DNA of 64,000 nucleotides from Hyphomicrobiales bacterium (GTDB lineage Bacteria; Pseudomonadota; Alphaproteobacteria; Rhizobiales; Ancalomicrobiaceae): positions 62,001 to 126,000 of the forward strand of contig JAJTBO010000006.1 in the NCBI GenBank assembly GCA_021286855.1, written 5' to 3'. Below, piece by piece: positions 53,595 through 64,000 of this stretch. Made by a program: the position numbers and the translations under genes. The stretch's first letter is position 1, and the number at the start of each line of letters is the position of its first letter. The notes under the pieces are model-generated. The model had not been told where the DNA came from and searched no databases. It saw only the letters and a program-made list of their open reading frames with translations.

Positions 53595-53765
53595 GACGGA
53601 TCCTTTCGCATCCGGCCGGAATGCCCCGGCCGGGCGCAGGAATCAAGCCGATCGGCGATCGAACGTCGAGCGCGCGCCACGGGATCGGAATGTGCGGGAC
53701 GTCGCGTCGGGTCGCCGGCGCGTTCTCCGGCCTTCGGGATGGAGGCCGGAACAGGTCGCGGGTCG

Positions 53766-53889
53766 GTGCGCGATGGTTCGAGACGAGCCTTCGGCTCTCC
53801 TCACCATGAGGCGCTTTTCATAGTCGCGACAAACATATGGGCCTCATGGTGAGAAACCGCCGCAGGCGGTGTCTCGAACCATCGCGCAC
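53766..53889 (+). repeat. Nested palindromic intergenic element, copy 3
   Basis: A 124-bp copy between the minus-strand FAH gene (stop at 53908) and fmt. Perfect 19-bp outer repeat (GTGCGCGATGGTTCGAGAC at 53766-53784, complement 53871-53889), side hairpins GAGCC-TTC-GGCTC and CCGCC-GCA-GGCGG, inner stem CTCACCATGAGGC with its complement, and an AT-rich core (about 53814-53838). The arm changes relative to copy 1 (C to G in ATGCTTCG/ATGGTTCG) are matched on the other arm. The rest of the 53595-53907 gap shows no gene. Confidence 0.85.
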
Positions 53890-53907
53890 GATTTCCCTGC
53901 GCCCTCC

Positions 53908-54756
53908 TCAGACCGGCGCGACCACCGTCTGGGTCTGTTCGCCGAGACCTTCGACGCCGAGGCGCATCACCTGACCGGCCTTCAGGAAGATCGGCTCGGG
54001 CTTGATCCCCAGGCCGACGCCGGCCGGGGTGCCGGTGGTGATGACGTCGCCGGGCTGCAGGCTCATGAACTGCGAGACGTAGGAGACCAGTTCGGCGACG
54101 GGGAAGATCATCGTCTTCGTCGTGCCGTCCTGACGCATGACGCCGTCGACGGAGAGCCAGAGGCGCAACGCCTGCGGATCGGGCACTTCGTCGCGGGTGA
54201 CGAGCCAGGGACCGATCGGACCGAAGCTGTCACAGCCCTTGCCCTTGTCCCAGGTGCCGCCGCGCTCGGCCTGAAAGGCGCGTTCGGAGACGTCGTTGAC
54301 GACGCAGTACCCTGCGACGTGGTCGAGCGCCGCTTCCTGCGTCACGTAGCGGGCCTCCGTGCCGATGACGACGCCGAGTTCGACCTCCCAGTCGAGTTTG
54401 GTGCTCCCGCGCGGCGTCACCACGTCGTCGTTCGGGCCGGAGATGCAGCTCGTCGCCTTCATGAAGACGACCGGCTCCTTCGGGATCGCCATGCCGGCTT
54501 CCGCCGCGTGTTCGGAATAGTTGAGGCCGATCGCCACGAACTTGCCGACCGACCCGACGCAGGGGCCGAGACGCGCGCCGGCGGGGACGAGCGGCAGGCT
54601 CTCGGGATCGATCGCGGCGAGACGGGCGAGGGCCGCGGGCGCGAGCGCCGCGCCGGCGACGTCGTCGACGACGTCGGTGAGATCGCGGATGCGGCCGGCG
54701 ACGTCCAACAGGCCGGGTTTCTCGGCCCCCACCGGGCCGTGACGCAAGAGTTTCAT
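53908..54756 (-). CDS. Fumarylacetoacetate hydrolase family protein
   Basis: This 282-aa FAH-superfamily enzyme has an N-terminal ~65-residue domain, then the catalytic barrel with FVAIGLNYSEHAAEAG, metal-ligand segment LDWEVELGVVIG (two Glu) and VNDVSERAFQ (Asp), and GDVITTGTPAGVG. Relatives act as 2-hydroxyhepta-2,4-dienedioate isomerase, acylpyruvase or ureidoglycolate lyase; without pathway neighbours the substrate is open. Start ATG at 54756. It is divergent from ahpC. Confidence 0.9.
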   Translation of the reverse strand: MKLLRHGPVGAEKPGLLDVAGRIRDLTDVVDDVAGAALAPAALARLAAIDPESLPLVPAGARLGPCVGSVGKFVAIGLNYSEHAAEAGMAIPKEPVVFMKATSCISGPNDDVVTPRGSTKLDWEVELGVVIGTEARYVTQEAALDHVAGYCVVNDVSERAFQAERGGTWDKGKGCDSFGPIGPWLVTRDEVPDPQALRLWLSVDGVMRQDGTTKTMIFPVAELVSYVSQFMSLQPGDVITTGTPAGVGLGIKPEPIFLKAGQVMRLGVEGLGEQTQTVVAPV

Positions 54757-54891
54757 CGGGCTCGTCTCCTCGGGATCGCCGGCTCACAACGACGCGGCGC
54801 GCCCGACAGAGATATCACCGCCCACCGAAGGACGCATCCTCGCGCGGGGCGGCCTCCCGTGTCGCCGCCCGGCGAACGATCGAGAATCTCG

Positions 54892-54928
54892 ATTGCTTTC
54901 ACCTATCGAAAAAACAGAGACAATCTAT
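54892..54928 (+). promoter_or_regulatory. OxyR-type binding site upstream of ahpCF
   Basis: ATTG-N7-CTAT-N7-ACAG-N7-CTAT (54892-54928) matches the four-element OxyR pattern ATAG-N7-CTAT-N7-ATAG-N7-CTAT in 14 of 16 bases at exact spacing. The site abuts the -35 element of the ahpC promoter, the right place for activation. It is the main feature of the 54757-55122 gap. No oxyR gene is in the window. Confidence 0.75.
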
Positions 54929-54957
54929 TTGAACGATGCCGAACCGGGCGTTAGCCT
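54929..54957 (+). promoter_or_regulatory. Promoter of ahpC
   Basis: TTGAAC (54929-54934), 17-base spacer, TAGCCT (54952-54957), directly after the OxyR-type site. Leader of about 160 bases before the ahpC ATG at 55123. Confidence 0.55.
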
Positions 54958-55122
54958 GCAACCACTCGGCGGCCCGAGACCGGGTCGGCGAGCCGGAAAA
55001 CATGAGCCTCGAAACCGATCGCCGCGCCTCGCGCCGGAGACGGAGAGGGGTTCTGGCGGGGATCTTCCCCGCACGCAGATCGAGGCGCCGTCCCCGTCGG
55101 GCGGCCGAACAGGAGAGATGAA

Positions 55123-55686
55123 ATGTCCCTGATCAACACGGAAGTGAAGCCGTTCAAGGCCACCGTCTATCACAACGGCAAGTTCTCGGAGATCACCGAA
55201 GCCGATCTCAAGGGCAAGTGGTCGGTGGTGTTCTTCTACCCGGCCGACTTCACCTTCGTCTGCCCGACCGAGCTCGGCGACCTCGCCGACCTCTATCCGG
55301 AGTTCCAGAAGCTCGGCGTCGAGTGCTACTCGGTGTCGACCGACACGCACTTCGTGCACAAGGCCTGGGCCGACGCCTCCGACACCATCAAGAAGATCCA
55401 GTACCCGATGGTCGGCGACCCGACCGGCCTGATCACGCGCAACTTCGACGTGATGATCGAGGAAGAAGGTCTGGCGCTGCGCGGCACCTTCGTGATCGAT
55501 CCGGACGGCATCATCAAGGTCTGCGAGATCCACGATCTCGGCATCGGCCGCGACGCCGCCGAGCTCCTCCGCAAGGTAAAGGCGGCGCAGTACGTCGCCT
55601 CGCATCCGGGCGAGGTCTGCCCGGCCAAGTGGACGCCCGGCGCCGAGACGCTGAAGCCGTCGCTCGACCTCGTCGGCAAGATCTGA
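55123..55686 (+). CDS. ahpC: Alkyl hydroperoxide reductase AhpC (peroxiredoxin)
   Basis: This 187-aa typical 2-Cys peroxiredoxin has peroxidatic Cys47 (DFTFVCPTE) and resolving Cys166 (GEVCPAKW), and the E. coli-type C-terminus. It reduces H2O2 and organic peroxides with electrons from AhpF, encoded 160 bases downstream. Start ATG at 55123 behind GGAGAG. It has an OxyR-type site upstream and a stem-loop downstream. Confidence 0.98.
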   Translation: MSLINTEVKPFKATVYHNGKFSEITEADLKGKWSVVFFYPADFTFVCPTELGDLADLYPEFQKLGVECYSVSTDTHFVHKAWADASDTIKKIQYPMVGDPTGLITRNFDVMIEEEGLALRGTFVIDPDGIIKVCEIHDLGIGRDAAELLRKVKAAQYVASHPGEVCPAKWTPGAETLKPSLDLVGKI

Positions 55687-55701
55687 TCGCTCGCGATCCC
55701 C

Positions 55702-55725
55702 GTCCGGAGCCCTCGGGCTCCGGAC
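55702..55725 (+). terminator. Stem-loop between ahpC and ahpF (attenuator)
   Basis: A perfect 11-bp inverted repeat GTCCGGAGCCC (55702-55712)/GGGCTCCGGAC (55715-55725) with a minimal loop, 15 bases after the ahpC stop and without a T-run. It probably protects the ahpC mRNA or partly stops transcription so that AhpC exceeds AhpF. Confidence 0.55.
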
Positions 55726-55846
55726 GCCCCCTTCGGCTTCACGCCGCCGCCCCTCCCCCGCACATCGATGGCGACGACGAGCCGTCGGGATCCCGTCCCG
55801 ACGTCCCTTCCTTGCGATCGAAATTCGAACCCTTCGGAGAAACGCC

Positions 55847-57400
55847 ATGCTCGACGCCGGCATCAAGGCCCAGCTGACCGCCTATCTCGAACGCCTGCAG
55901 CGGCCGATCGAACTCGTCGGCTCGCTCGGCGACGACGCGAACTCCGCTCAGATGCGCGAGCTCCTCGCCGACATCGGCGCCTGCTCGGCCAAGGTCTCGG
56001 TCAAGTATGACGGCGCCGACGCGCGCAAGCCGTCGTTCTCGGTCGGCATTCCCGGCGAGGCCCCGCGCATCCGCTTCGCCGGCCTGCCGATGGGCCACGA
56101 GTTCACCTCGCTCGTCCTCGCCCTCCTCCAGACCGGCGGCCATCCGCCCAAGGAGGATCCGAAGACGCTGGAGGCGGCGAAGGGGCTCGCCGGTCCGCTC
56201 GACTTCGTCACCTACGTGTCGCTGACCTGCCAGAACTGCCCGGACGTCGTCCAGGCGCTGAACCTGATGGCGGCGATCAACCCGAACGTCACGCACACGA
56301 TGGTCGACGGCTCGATGTTCCAGCAGGAAGTCGAGGCGAAGAAGATCATGGCGGTGCCGACCGTCGAGCTTGCCGGCGCGACCTTCGGCCAGGGCCGGAT
56401 GAGCCTCGACGAGATCGTCGCCAAGCTCGACACCGGCGCGGCGGATCGCGCGGCGGCGGAGATCGCGAAGAAGGACGTCTTCGACGTCCTCGTCGTCGGC
56501 GGCGGTCCGGCCGGCGCGGCGGCGGCGATCTACGCGGCGCGCAAGGGCATCCGCACCGGCGTCGTCGCCGAGCGTTTCGGCGGGCAGGTGCTCGACACGA
56601 TGGAGATCGCCAACTTCGTCTCGGTGCCGCACACCGAGGGACCGAAGCTCGCCGCCGCGCTCGAAGCGCATGTCGGCGACTACGACGTCGACGTGATGAA
56701 GCTGCAGAAGGCGGCCGCGCTGGTTCCGGCGAGCGGCCCCGGTGAACCGATCACGGTGAAGCTCGCCTCCGGCGCGGATCTCAAGGCCAAGTCGGTGATC
56801 CTGTCGACCGGCGCGCGCTGGCGCGAGATGGGCGTTCCCGGCGAGGCCGACTACAAGGCCAAGGGCGTCTGCTTCTGCCCGCACTGCGACGGGCCGCTGT
56901 TCAAGGGCAAGCGCGTCGCGGTGATCGGCGGCGGCAACTCCGGCGTCGAGGCGGCGATCGATCTCGCCGGAATCGTGGCGCACGTCACGCTGATCGAATT
57001 CGACGGCAAACTGCGCGCCGACGAGGTGTTGCAGAAGAAGCTGCGCTCGCTCGCCAACGTCACCATCCACGTCTCGGCCAAGACCACCTCGGTCGTCGGC
57101 GACGGCGAGAAGGTGACCGGCCTGACCTGGGAGGACCGCGTCTCCGGCGAGACGCACGATCTGCCGCTCGAGGGCATCTTCGTGCAGATCGGCCTCCTGC
57201 CGAACTCGGAGTGGCTCGACGGCACGGTGCGGCTCTCCAACCGCAAGGAGATCGAGATCGACGCGCGCGGCCAGACCTCGGTGCCGGGCGTCTTCGCCGC
57301 CGGCGACGTCACCACGGTTCCCTATAAGCAGATCATCATCTCGATGGGCGCGGGCGCGACCGCGGCGCTCTCCGCCTTCGATCACCTGATCCGCAGCTGA
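55847..57400 (+). CDS. ahpF: Alkyl hydroperoxide reductase subunit F (AhpF)
   Basis: This 517-aa NADH-dependent flavoprotein reduces AhpC. The N-terminal double-thioredoxin domain has CQNC (Cys128, Cys131); the FAD site [19 protein letters not shown] starts near 217; the redox-active CPHC is at 344-347 ([14 protein letters not shown]); the NADH motif [15 protein letters not shown] follows. All catalytic features are intact. Start ATG at 55847; ends at a strong terminator. Confidence 0.98.
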   Translation: MLDAGIKAQLTAYLERLQRPIELVGSLGDDANSAQMRELLADIGACSAKVSVKYDGADARKPSFSVGIPGEAPRIRFAGLPMGHEFTSLVLALLQTGGHPPKEDPKTLEAAKGLAGPLDFVTYVSLTCQNCPDVVQALNLMAAINPNVTHTMVDGSMFQQEVEAKKIMAVPTVELAGATFGQGRMSLDEIVAKLDTGAADRAAAEIAKKDVFDVLVVGGGPAGAAAAIYAARKGIRTGVVAERFGGQVLDTMEIANFVSVPHTEGPKLAAALEAHVGDYDVDVMKLQKAAALVPASGPGEPITVKLASGADLKAKSVILSTGARWREMGVPGEADYKAKGVCFCPHCDGPLFKGKRVAVIGGGNSGVEAAIDLAGIVAHVTLIEFDGKLRADEVLQKKLRSLANVTIHVSAKTTSVVGDGEKVTGLTWEDRVSGETHDLPLEGIFVQIGLLPNSEWLDGTVRLSNRKEIEIDARGQTSVPGVFAAGDVTTVPYKQIIISMGAGATAALSAFDHLIRS

Positions 57401-57431
57401 GGCGAGCTCTCGAGCCGACGAAGGAAATGCG

Positions 57432-57455
57432 AAAGGGGCCGCCAGGCCCCTTTTT
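57432..57455 (+). terminator. Rho-independent terminator after ahpF
   Basis: Stem AAAGGGGCC (57432-57440)/GGCCCCTTT (57445-57453), loop GCCA, ending in TTTTT. A textbook intrinsic terminator 32 bases past ahpF. Confidence 0.9.
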
Positions 57456-57587
57456 CGCGTTCATCGATCGCTCACCGAGAGGCGCGACTACGACGCTCTA
57501 CGACTGTCGCGAAAGGGCGTTTCGTGGCAGGATGATACCGTCACCGGACGCAGAGACGGGGCGCCCGGAGCCAGAGGAGGTCGCGGC

Positions 57588-59198
<1,611 letters not shown>

Positions 59199-59328
59199 GG
59201 AGAGCGGAGCAGGCTGCTGCGACTTCGTCAGCATGCGGACAAATCGGCGCGGCGGTGGCGAGAGCGGTCGCGGCGCGGCGGAAATGCGGCTATCACGGGA
59301 CGTACGACCCGTTCCCACGAAAGATCCG

Positions 59329-60555
59329 ATGACCGCGCCGCACCGCCCCGACTTGCCGCCCGCCGCCCGCCCGACGGCGAACGGCGCATCGCCGACGATC
59401 ACCCATCTCGCCGCCGGCCTGCTCGGCATGCTGCCGTTTTCGACCGACGTCTATCTGACGGCGATGCCGGATCTCGGCCGCGATTTCGGCGTCGGGGTGG
59501 CGGGCGTTCAGAAGACGATGCTCGCCTTCACGCTCGGCTTCGCGCTCGCCCATCTGGTGATCGGACGGCTCGCCGACCGGCATGGCCGGCGGCCGGTGAC
59601 GCTGATCGGGATCGCGCTGTTCCTGATCGGCTCGATCGCGGCGGTGGCCGCGCCGTCGCTCGAGCTGCTGATCGCGGCGCGGCTCGTCCAGGGCGCGGCG
59701 GCGGCGACGGGGCCGATCGTAGCGCGCACGCTGATCCGCGACACGGTGCCGCCGGAGCTCGGCGGACGGGCGCTGGCCAAGGTCGGCGCGTTGTTCGGCA
59801 TCGCCCCGCTCCTCGCCCCGCCGATCGGCGCGCTCGTCTCCGATCACGCCGGGTGGCGCGGGGCGCTGGCGACGCTGGTGATCTACGGCGCGGTGTTGCT
59901 GGTGGTGTTGGCGGCGCGGCTGCCGGAGACGCGGCCGCCGCACGTCCACGGCGCGGATCGGATTTCGATCCTCAAGGCGCTCGCTCATTTCGTCCGCACC
60001 CGCGCCTTCGTGGTCGGCGCGTTGGCGCTCTTCTGCGGCTACGGCGTGCTGTTCGCCTGGCTCACCACCTCGGCCTTCCTGATGGTGAAGACGCTGGGCA
60101 TCGCCAAGTTTCATGCCTCGCTGGTCTATACGGCGGGGTCGGCCGGGTTCATCGGCGGCAATTGGCTCGCCATGCGGCTCGCCCGCACCCACTCGCCGCG
60201 CCACGTGCTGCGCGCCGCCGGCGGGTTGATGATCGTCGGCACGCTGGCGCCGCTGGCGGTCGTCGCCGGCGGCTACGCGACGTCGTGGCCGGTCCTGTTG
60301 GTCGCTCTGCTGCCGTTCTATCTCGGTTGGGGCCTCGCCCAGCCGATGGCGACCGCGATCGCGATGCGGCCGTTCCCGGAAGCGGCGGGACAGGCTTCGG
60401 CCTGGCTCGGCATCGCCCAGCAACTCGGCGGCATCGGCTTCGCGCTCGCCGCCACCGCCTTCGGCGCGGGCACGGCGACGCTCGGCGTGATGGTCGCGGC
60501 CGCGCTCTTCTTCACCGCCGTGGTCTTCCTGCCGCCGCGCGAACCCGCCGCCTGA
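59329..60555 (+). CDS. MFS drug resistance transporter, Bcr/CflA type
   Basis: This 408-aa protein has 12 membrane helices. The N-terminal MLPFSTDVYLTAMPDL is the Bcr/CflA signature of the DHA1 drug:H+ antiporters; the helix 2-3 loop is GRLADRHGRRPVTLIG. Likely substrates are drugs such as bicyclomycin or small metabolites like cysteine, not determinable here. Start ATG at 59329. Convergent with the GH3 gene (1 base apart). Confidence 0.9.
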   Translation: MTAPHRPDLPPAARPTANGASPTITHLAAGLLGMLPFSTDVYLTAMPDLGRDFGVGVAGVQKTMLAFTLGFALAHLVIGRLADRHGRRPVTLIGIALFLIGSIAAVAAPSLELLIAARLVQGAAAATGPIVARTLIRDTVPPELGGRALAKVGALFGIAPLLAPPIGALVSDHAGWRGALATLVIYGAVLLVVLAARLPETRPPHVHGADRISILKALAHFVRTRAFVVGALALFCGYGVLFAWLTTSAFLMVKTLGIAKFHASLVYTAGSAGFIGGNWLAMRLARTHSPRHVLRAAGGLMIVGTLAPLAVVAGGYATSWPVLLVALLPFYLGWGLAQPMATAIAMRPFPEAAGQASAWLGIAQQLGGIGFALAATAFGAGTATLGVMVAAALFFTAVVFLPPREPAA

Positions 60556-60556
60556 G

Positions 60557-62743
60557 TCAGGCGACGACCGGGTCGGCGCGAAGCTCGACCGAGATCGTCT
60601 TCAGGCCGGCGCGATCGGCGGAGAAGCCGACCGAGAGGTCGAAGCGGCCGGGCTCGCAGCAGGGCGCGAGATCCGGCCCGAGCAGTTCGAAATCGCCGGC
60701 CCCGAGCGCGAAGACGATCTCGCGCGTCTCGCCGGAGGCGAGTTCGAGCGTCTCGAAGCGCTTCAACTCGAGGAGCGGCCGCGAGGTCGAGGCGACGACG
60801 TCGCGCGCGAAGAGGTAGACCGTGGTCGATCCGGCGCGCTCGCCGGCGTTGCGGACGCGGGTCGACAGGCGCAGCCCTTCGGCCGCCCGGAAGGTCGCGG
60901 CCGAGACGATCGGCGGCTCGATCTCGAAAGTCGTGTAGGAGAGCCCGTGGCCGAAGGGGAAGAGCGGCGCATTGGGGATGTCGAGATACTGGGTGGTGAA
61001 GTGCTCGCCCGGAACGTAGGGCCGGCCGCTCGGCCGCTCGCCGAAGAAGACCGGGATCTGACCGATGGCGATCGGCCAGGAGACCGGCAGGCGGCCGGCC
61101 GGCGCACGTGATCCGGCGAGGACGTCGGCGATCGCATGGCCGCCCTCCGAGCCCGGATACCAGGCGACGAGCGTGGCGTCGGCGCGTTCGAGGAGATCGG
61201 TCTCGATCAGTGGACGACCGCAGGTCATCAGGATCACGGTCGGGCGGCCGAGGGCGAGGACGCGGTCGGCGAGCTCCGCCTGTCGGCCGGTGAGGGTCGG
61301 ATCGGCGCGGCTCGCCGCCTCGCCGGAGAGCTCGGCCGGTTCGCCGAGGACGAGGACGATCACCTCCGCCGTGGCGGCGAGGGCGACGGCCTCGGCGATC
61401 AGCGCCGTGTCCTTTTCCTCGTCGGCGTCGTCCTCGACATAATCGGGTGCGCAGCCGCGGGCGAAGACGAGTTCGCGCGTCGGGAAGGCCGCCGTCAGGC
61501 CCTGCCGGATCGTGACGATCTCGTCCTGATCGCCGAGGCCGCACCAGGGGCCGATCATCTGCGCCGTGTCCTCGGCGAAGGGGCCGATCACCGCGACCCG
61601 GCCGCCAGTCGAGGCGAGCGGCAGGAGGCCGTCGCGGTTCGACAGCAGGGTCAGGGAGGCGATCGCCGCCTCGCGCACGATCGCCCGACGGTCGAGCCGG
61701 GTCGAAGGCGCGGGTCGGTTCGGGTCGCCGCGGCCGAAGGGGGCGTCGAAGAGGCCGAGCCGTTCCTTGACGCAGAGCACGCGGGCGACGGTCGCATCGA
61801 TCAGCTCGAGCGAGACGAGGCCGCGGTCGAGCGCCACCTTCAGGCCATCCGGGTAGGCGCGGCTCTCCATGTCGAGGTCCATGCCGGCCTTCAAGGCGAG
61901 AGCGGCGGCTTCGGCCATGTCGGCGGCGACGCCGTGGGCGACGAGTTCGCCGATCGCGTCGTAGTCGGAGACGTAGATCCCCTCGAAGCCCCAACGCTCG
62001 CGCACCAGCTCGGTGAGGAGGCGGCGATCGCCGGTGACGGGACGGCCGGCGATGTCCGAGAAGGCCGGCATGATGGCGAGGCAACCGGTCTTCACCGCCG
62101 CCTCGAAGGCCGGCAGATAGACTTCGTGCAGGGTGCGTTCGGAGATCTCGGCCGAGGCGTAGTCGCGCCCGGCGGTCGCCGCGCCATAGGCGGCGAAGTG
62201 TTTCGCGGTGGCGGCGAGCGACCAGGGGCTCGCCGGATCGTCGCCCTGGAAGCCGCGCACCTTGGCGCGCGCGAAGGCGCGGCCGACGGTCGGGTCCTCG
62301 CCGGGGCCTTCGACGATGCGGCCCCAACGCGGGTCGCGGGCGCAGTCGAGCATCGGCGCGAAGGTCAGGTGAATGCCGTCGTCGCAAGCCTCTTCGGCGG
62401 CGAGACGGGCGGTCTTCTCCCAGAGGTCGGGGCGGAAGGCGGCGGTCTCGCCGAGTGGCGCGGGCGCGTTGGTGAAATAGCCGTGGACGACGTCGAGGCC
62501 GAACAGAAGCGGGATCTTCAGACGGCTCTCCTCGATCGCGACCTTCTGCAGGGCATGGATGCGGTCGCGGCCGACGAGATTGAGAGCGGAGCCGACCCGC
62601 CCGGCGCGCACGTCGGCGACCGAGGGCTCCTGAGCGGCCTTGGGGCCGGTGACGATGGTCTCCGCGCCGAGCGAGACCATGACCAACTGGCCGATCTTCT
62701 CCTCGAGGGTCATGGCGGCGAGAAGTTCGGAAATTCGCGACAT
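60557..62743 (-). CDS. bglX: GH3 beta-glucosidase (BglX type)
   Basis: This 728-aa family 3 glycoside hydrolase has a (beta/alpha)8 barrel with FGLDVVHGYFTNAP (about 65-78) and LTFAPMLDCARDPRWGR, nucleophile Asp near residue 262 in GIYVSDYDAIG, then an alpha/beta sandwich (VIVLVLGEPAELSGEAASRA) and a C-terminal fibronectin III-like domain. It releases glucose from beta-glucosides. No signal peptide is visible, unlike periplasmic E. coli BglX, so it may be cytoplasmic. I chose the ATG at 62743 (MSRISELLAAMTLEEKIGQL). Confidence 0.94.
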   Translation of the reverse strand: MSRISELLAAMTLEEKIGQLVMVSLGAETIVTGPKAAQEPSVADVRAGRVGSALNLVGRDRIHALQKVAIEESRLKIPLLFGLDVVHGYFTNAPAPLGETAAFRPDLWEKTARLAAEEACDDGIHLTFAPMLDCARDPRWGRIVEGPGEDPTVGRAFARAKVRGFQGDDPASPWSLAATAKHFAAYGAATAGRDYASAEISERTLHEVYLPAFEAAVKTGCLAIMPAFSDIAGRPVTGDRRLLTELVRERWGFEGIYVSDYDAIGELVAHGVAADMAEAAALALKAGMDLDMESRAYPDGLKVALDRGLVSLELIDATVARVLCVKERLGLFDAPFGRGDPNRPAPSTRLDRRAIVREAAIASLTLLSNRDGLLPLASTGGRVAVIGPFAEDTAQMIGPWCGLGDQDEIVTIRQGLTAAFPTRELVFARGCAPDYVEDDADEEKDTALIAEAVALAATAEVIVLVLGEPAELSGEAASRADPTLTGRQAELADRVLALGRPTVILMTCGRPLIETDLLERADATLVAWYPGSEGGHAIADVLAGSRAPAGRLPVSWPIAIGQIPVFFGERPSGRPYVPGEHFTTQYLDIPNAPLFPFGHGLSYTTFEIEPPIVSAATFRAAEGLRLSTRVRNAGERAGSTTVYLFARDVVASTSRPLLELKRFETLELASGETREIVFALGAGDFELLGPDLAPCCEPGRFDLSVGFSADRAGLKTISVELRADPVVA

Positions 62744-62858
62744 CGTCTCATGCCTTCGTCTAGCGGGGGCCTCTCGATGAGCCACCGCAACGTCATCTCA
62801 ACAGGTGGACGTGTAGGATCCGCTAAAAGAAGAGACGAAACGTCGCAAAGAGACCGCC

Positions 62859-64000
62859 ATGTCCGACCCATCGGGTCCCAACTCGACCAATGCAGGCCCG
62901 CCGCCGACGCTGGAACCGCACGGCGGGACCTTCGCGCAGGCGTGTCAGGTGGTGGCGCGGATGCGGGGCGCGCCGGAGCGCCGGGCGCTCGCCTGGCTGG
63001 TGCTCGGACTGGTCGCGACGATCTTCTCCAACAACATGGCGCAGATCTGGCTCAACGACTGGCAGGGCCTGTTCTACGACGCGCTGGAACGGCGCGACTG
63101 GCCGAGTTTCGTCTCCGAGGCGCTGCATTTTCTCCGGATCGCCGGCACGCTCCTGGTGCTGGTGGTGCTTCAGACCTGGGGCACCGAGATGATCAAGGTG
63201 CAGCTGCGCTCCTGGCTGACGCGGCATCTGCTCGACGGTTGGCTCGTCGCCAAGCATTCCTATCTCCTCACTTTCGCCGGCGAGGTGGGCGAGAACCCGG
63301 ACCAACGCATCCACGAGGACACGCGCCATCTCGCCGAACTCACCGCCGATCTCGGGGCCAGCCTGATCCAGGCGACGCTGCTGCTGATCTCCTTCATCGG
63401 CGTGTTGTGGGTGCTGTCGGAACAGGTGAAGTTCGAGATCGACGGCAAGCTCGTCGGCATTCCCGGCTACATGGTGTGGTGCGCGCTGGCCTTCTCGCTC
63501 GCCGGCTCGGTGCTGACCTGGTGGGTCGGCCGTCCGATGGTCGACGACAACGCGGCGCGCTACGCCCGCGAGGCCGACATGCGCTTCGCCCTGGTCCGGA
63601 TCGGCGAATCGGCCGAGGGCATCACCCTCTACGGCGGCGAGGCCGACGAACGGCGCTCGATCGACGTCCTGTTCGGCCGGGTTCTGGCGGCGATGAAGCG
63701 GCTGGTCGACGATCTGGCGCGGCTGACCTGGGTCACCTCCGGCTACGGCTGGCTGGCGCTGGTGGTGCCGGTGATCGTCGCCTCGCCCGGCTATTTCTCC
63801 GGCGCGATGTCGCTCGGCGGCCTGATGATGGTGGTCAACTCCTTCAGCCAGGTGCAGGCCTCGCTGAGGTGGTTCGTCGACAACTATTCCCGCATCGCCG
63901 ACTGGCGGGCGACGCTGAGGCGCGTCGAGACCCTGCACGAAGCGCTCGCCGCGCTCGATCGGCCGCTCGGCGCGGAGGGGCATTTCGACTGCATCGAAGA
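62859..64000 (+). CDS. SbmA/BacA-like ABC transporter (N-terminal part, cut by window edge)
   Basis: About 380 codons are visible from the ATG at 62859; the ATPase domain lies beyond the window. The visible part is the membrane domain of the SbmA/BacA-like (ABC_membrane_2, ABCD-like) family, shown by SNNMAQIWLNDWQGLFYDAL, RWLTRHLLDGWL-like segments and NPDQRIHEDTRHL. The family includes BacA-related transporters of peptides and very-long-chain fatty acids, and YddA. There are about six hydrophobic segments. It is divergent from the GH3 gene (115 bases). The substrate is unknown. Confidence 0.88.
   Translation, partial: MSDPSGPNSTNAGPPPTLEPHGGTFAQACQVVARMRGAPERRALAWLVLGLVATIFSNNMAQIWLNDWQGLFYDALERRDWPSFVSEALHFLRIAGTLLVLVVLQTWGTEMIKVQLRSWLTRHLLDGWLVAKHSYLLTFAGEVGENPDQRIHEDTRHLAELTADLGASLIQATLLLISFIGVLWVLSEQVKFEIDGKLVGIPGYMVWCALAFSLAGSVLTWWVGRPMVDDNAARYAREADMRFALVRIGESAEGITLYGGEADERRSIDVLFGRVLAAMKRLVDDLARLTWVTSGYGWLALVVPVIVASPGYFSGAMSLGGLMMVVNSFSQVQASLRWFVDNYSRIADWRATLRRVETLHEALAALDRPLGAEGHFDCIE

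Noticed and set aside
47013-53889. CRISPR array
   Set aside because: The repeated units are kilobases apart, palindromic and lack spacers; no cas genes are present.

Overview
The window is a very GC-rich chromosomal segment (about 70% G+C by eye, with strong G/C third positions) from an alphaproteobacterium, most likely Hyphomicrobiales. The evidence is a DivL-type kinase with Tyr in place of the phospho-His, a fused TsaE-AmgK protein next to MurU, AddAB in place of RecBCD, an NrsF/ECF sigma pair feeding a bufferin operon, and the order ahcY-divL-tsaE/amgK-murU-addB-addA-trxA. I cannot place it to genus. I see no phage, IS, CRISPR, rRNA or tRNA; this is core genome with a few accessory modules. 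Both ends cut genes (yidC on the left, an SbmA/BacA-like ABC exporter on the right).

Layout: 1-2.2 kb, yidC-rnpA-rpmH on the minus strand. 2.5-11.7 kb: a sensor kinase, a SorC-type regulator, an orphan NosD-like beta-helix protein, a 3-oxoacid CoA-transferase (two subunits), rubrerythrin, Tex and an unknown 149-aa protein. 12-19.8 kb: an anaerobic/redox island with the soluble NAD-coupled [NiFe]-hydrogenase hoxFUYH, its protease hoxW and then ubiTUV for O2-independent ubiquinone synthesis. 19.9-24.7 kb: an acyltransferase, a small secreted protein, a YgiQ-type radical SAM protein and two convergent, overlapping Rrf2 regulators, one NsrR-like.

25.1-29.1 kb is the most coherent accessory system: nrsF (anti-sigma) and sigF (ECF) diverge from bufABCD, a bufferin (copper-binding modified peptide) operon. 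The divergent intergenic region carries two copies of the same promoter, GTAACG-N16-CGTA, one facing each way, which suggests sigF autoregulation and co-activation of the peptide operon. A stem-loop separates the precursor gene bufA from the modifying enzyme genes.

29-46.9 kb: an EamA transporter, a divergent isochorismatase/LysR pair, a DUF4337 protein, ahcY (behind a 20-bp palindromic operator), divL, tsaE-amgK, murU, addBA, trxA and grpE. 47-57.4 kb: hrpB, a small MarR regulator, a Xre-RES toxin-antitoxin pair with a low-MW phosphatase, truA-fmt, an FAH-family enzyme, and ahpCF behind a good OxyR-type site. Three copies of a ~120-bp nested palindromic intergenic element lie at gene 3' ends at 47.0, 50.2 and 53.8 kb. 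57.6-64 kb: a GH13 glucosidase, an MFS exporter, a GH3 glucosidase and the truncated ABC exporter.

The themes are redox and anaerobic metabolism (hydrogenase, UbiTUV, NsrR-like regulator, NosD-like, rubrerythrin, AhpCF) and metal/oxidative stress (SigF-NrsF-Buf), set in conserved housekeeping blocks.
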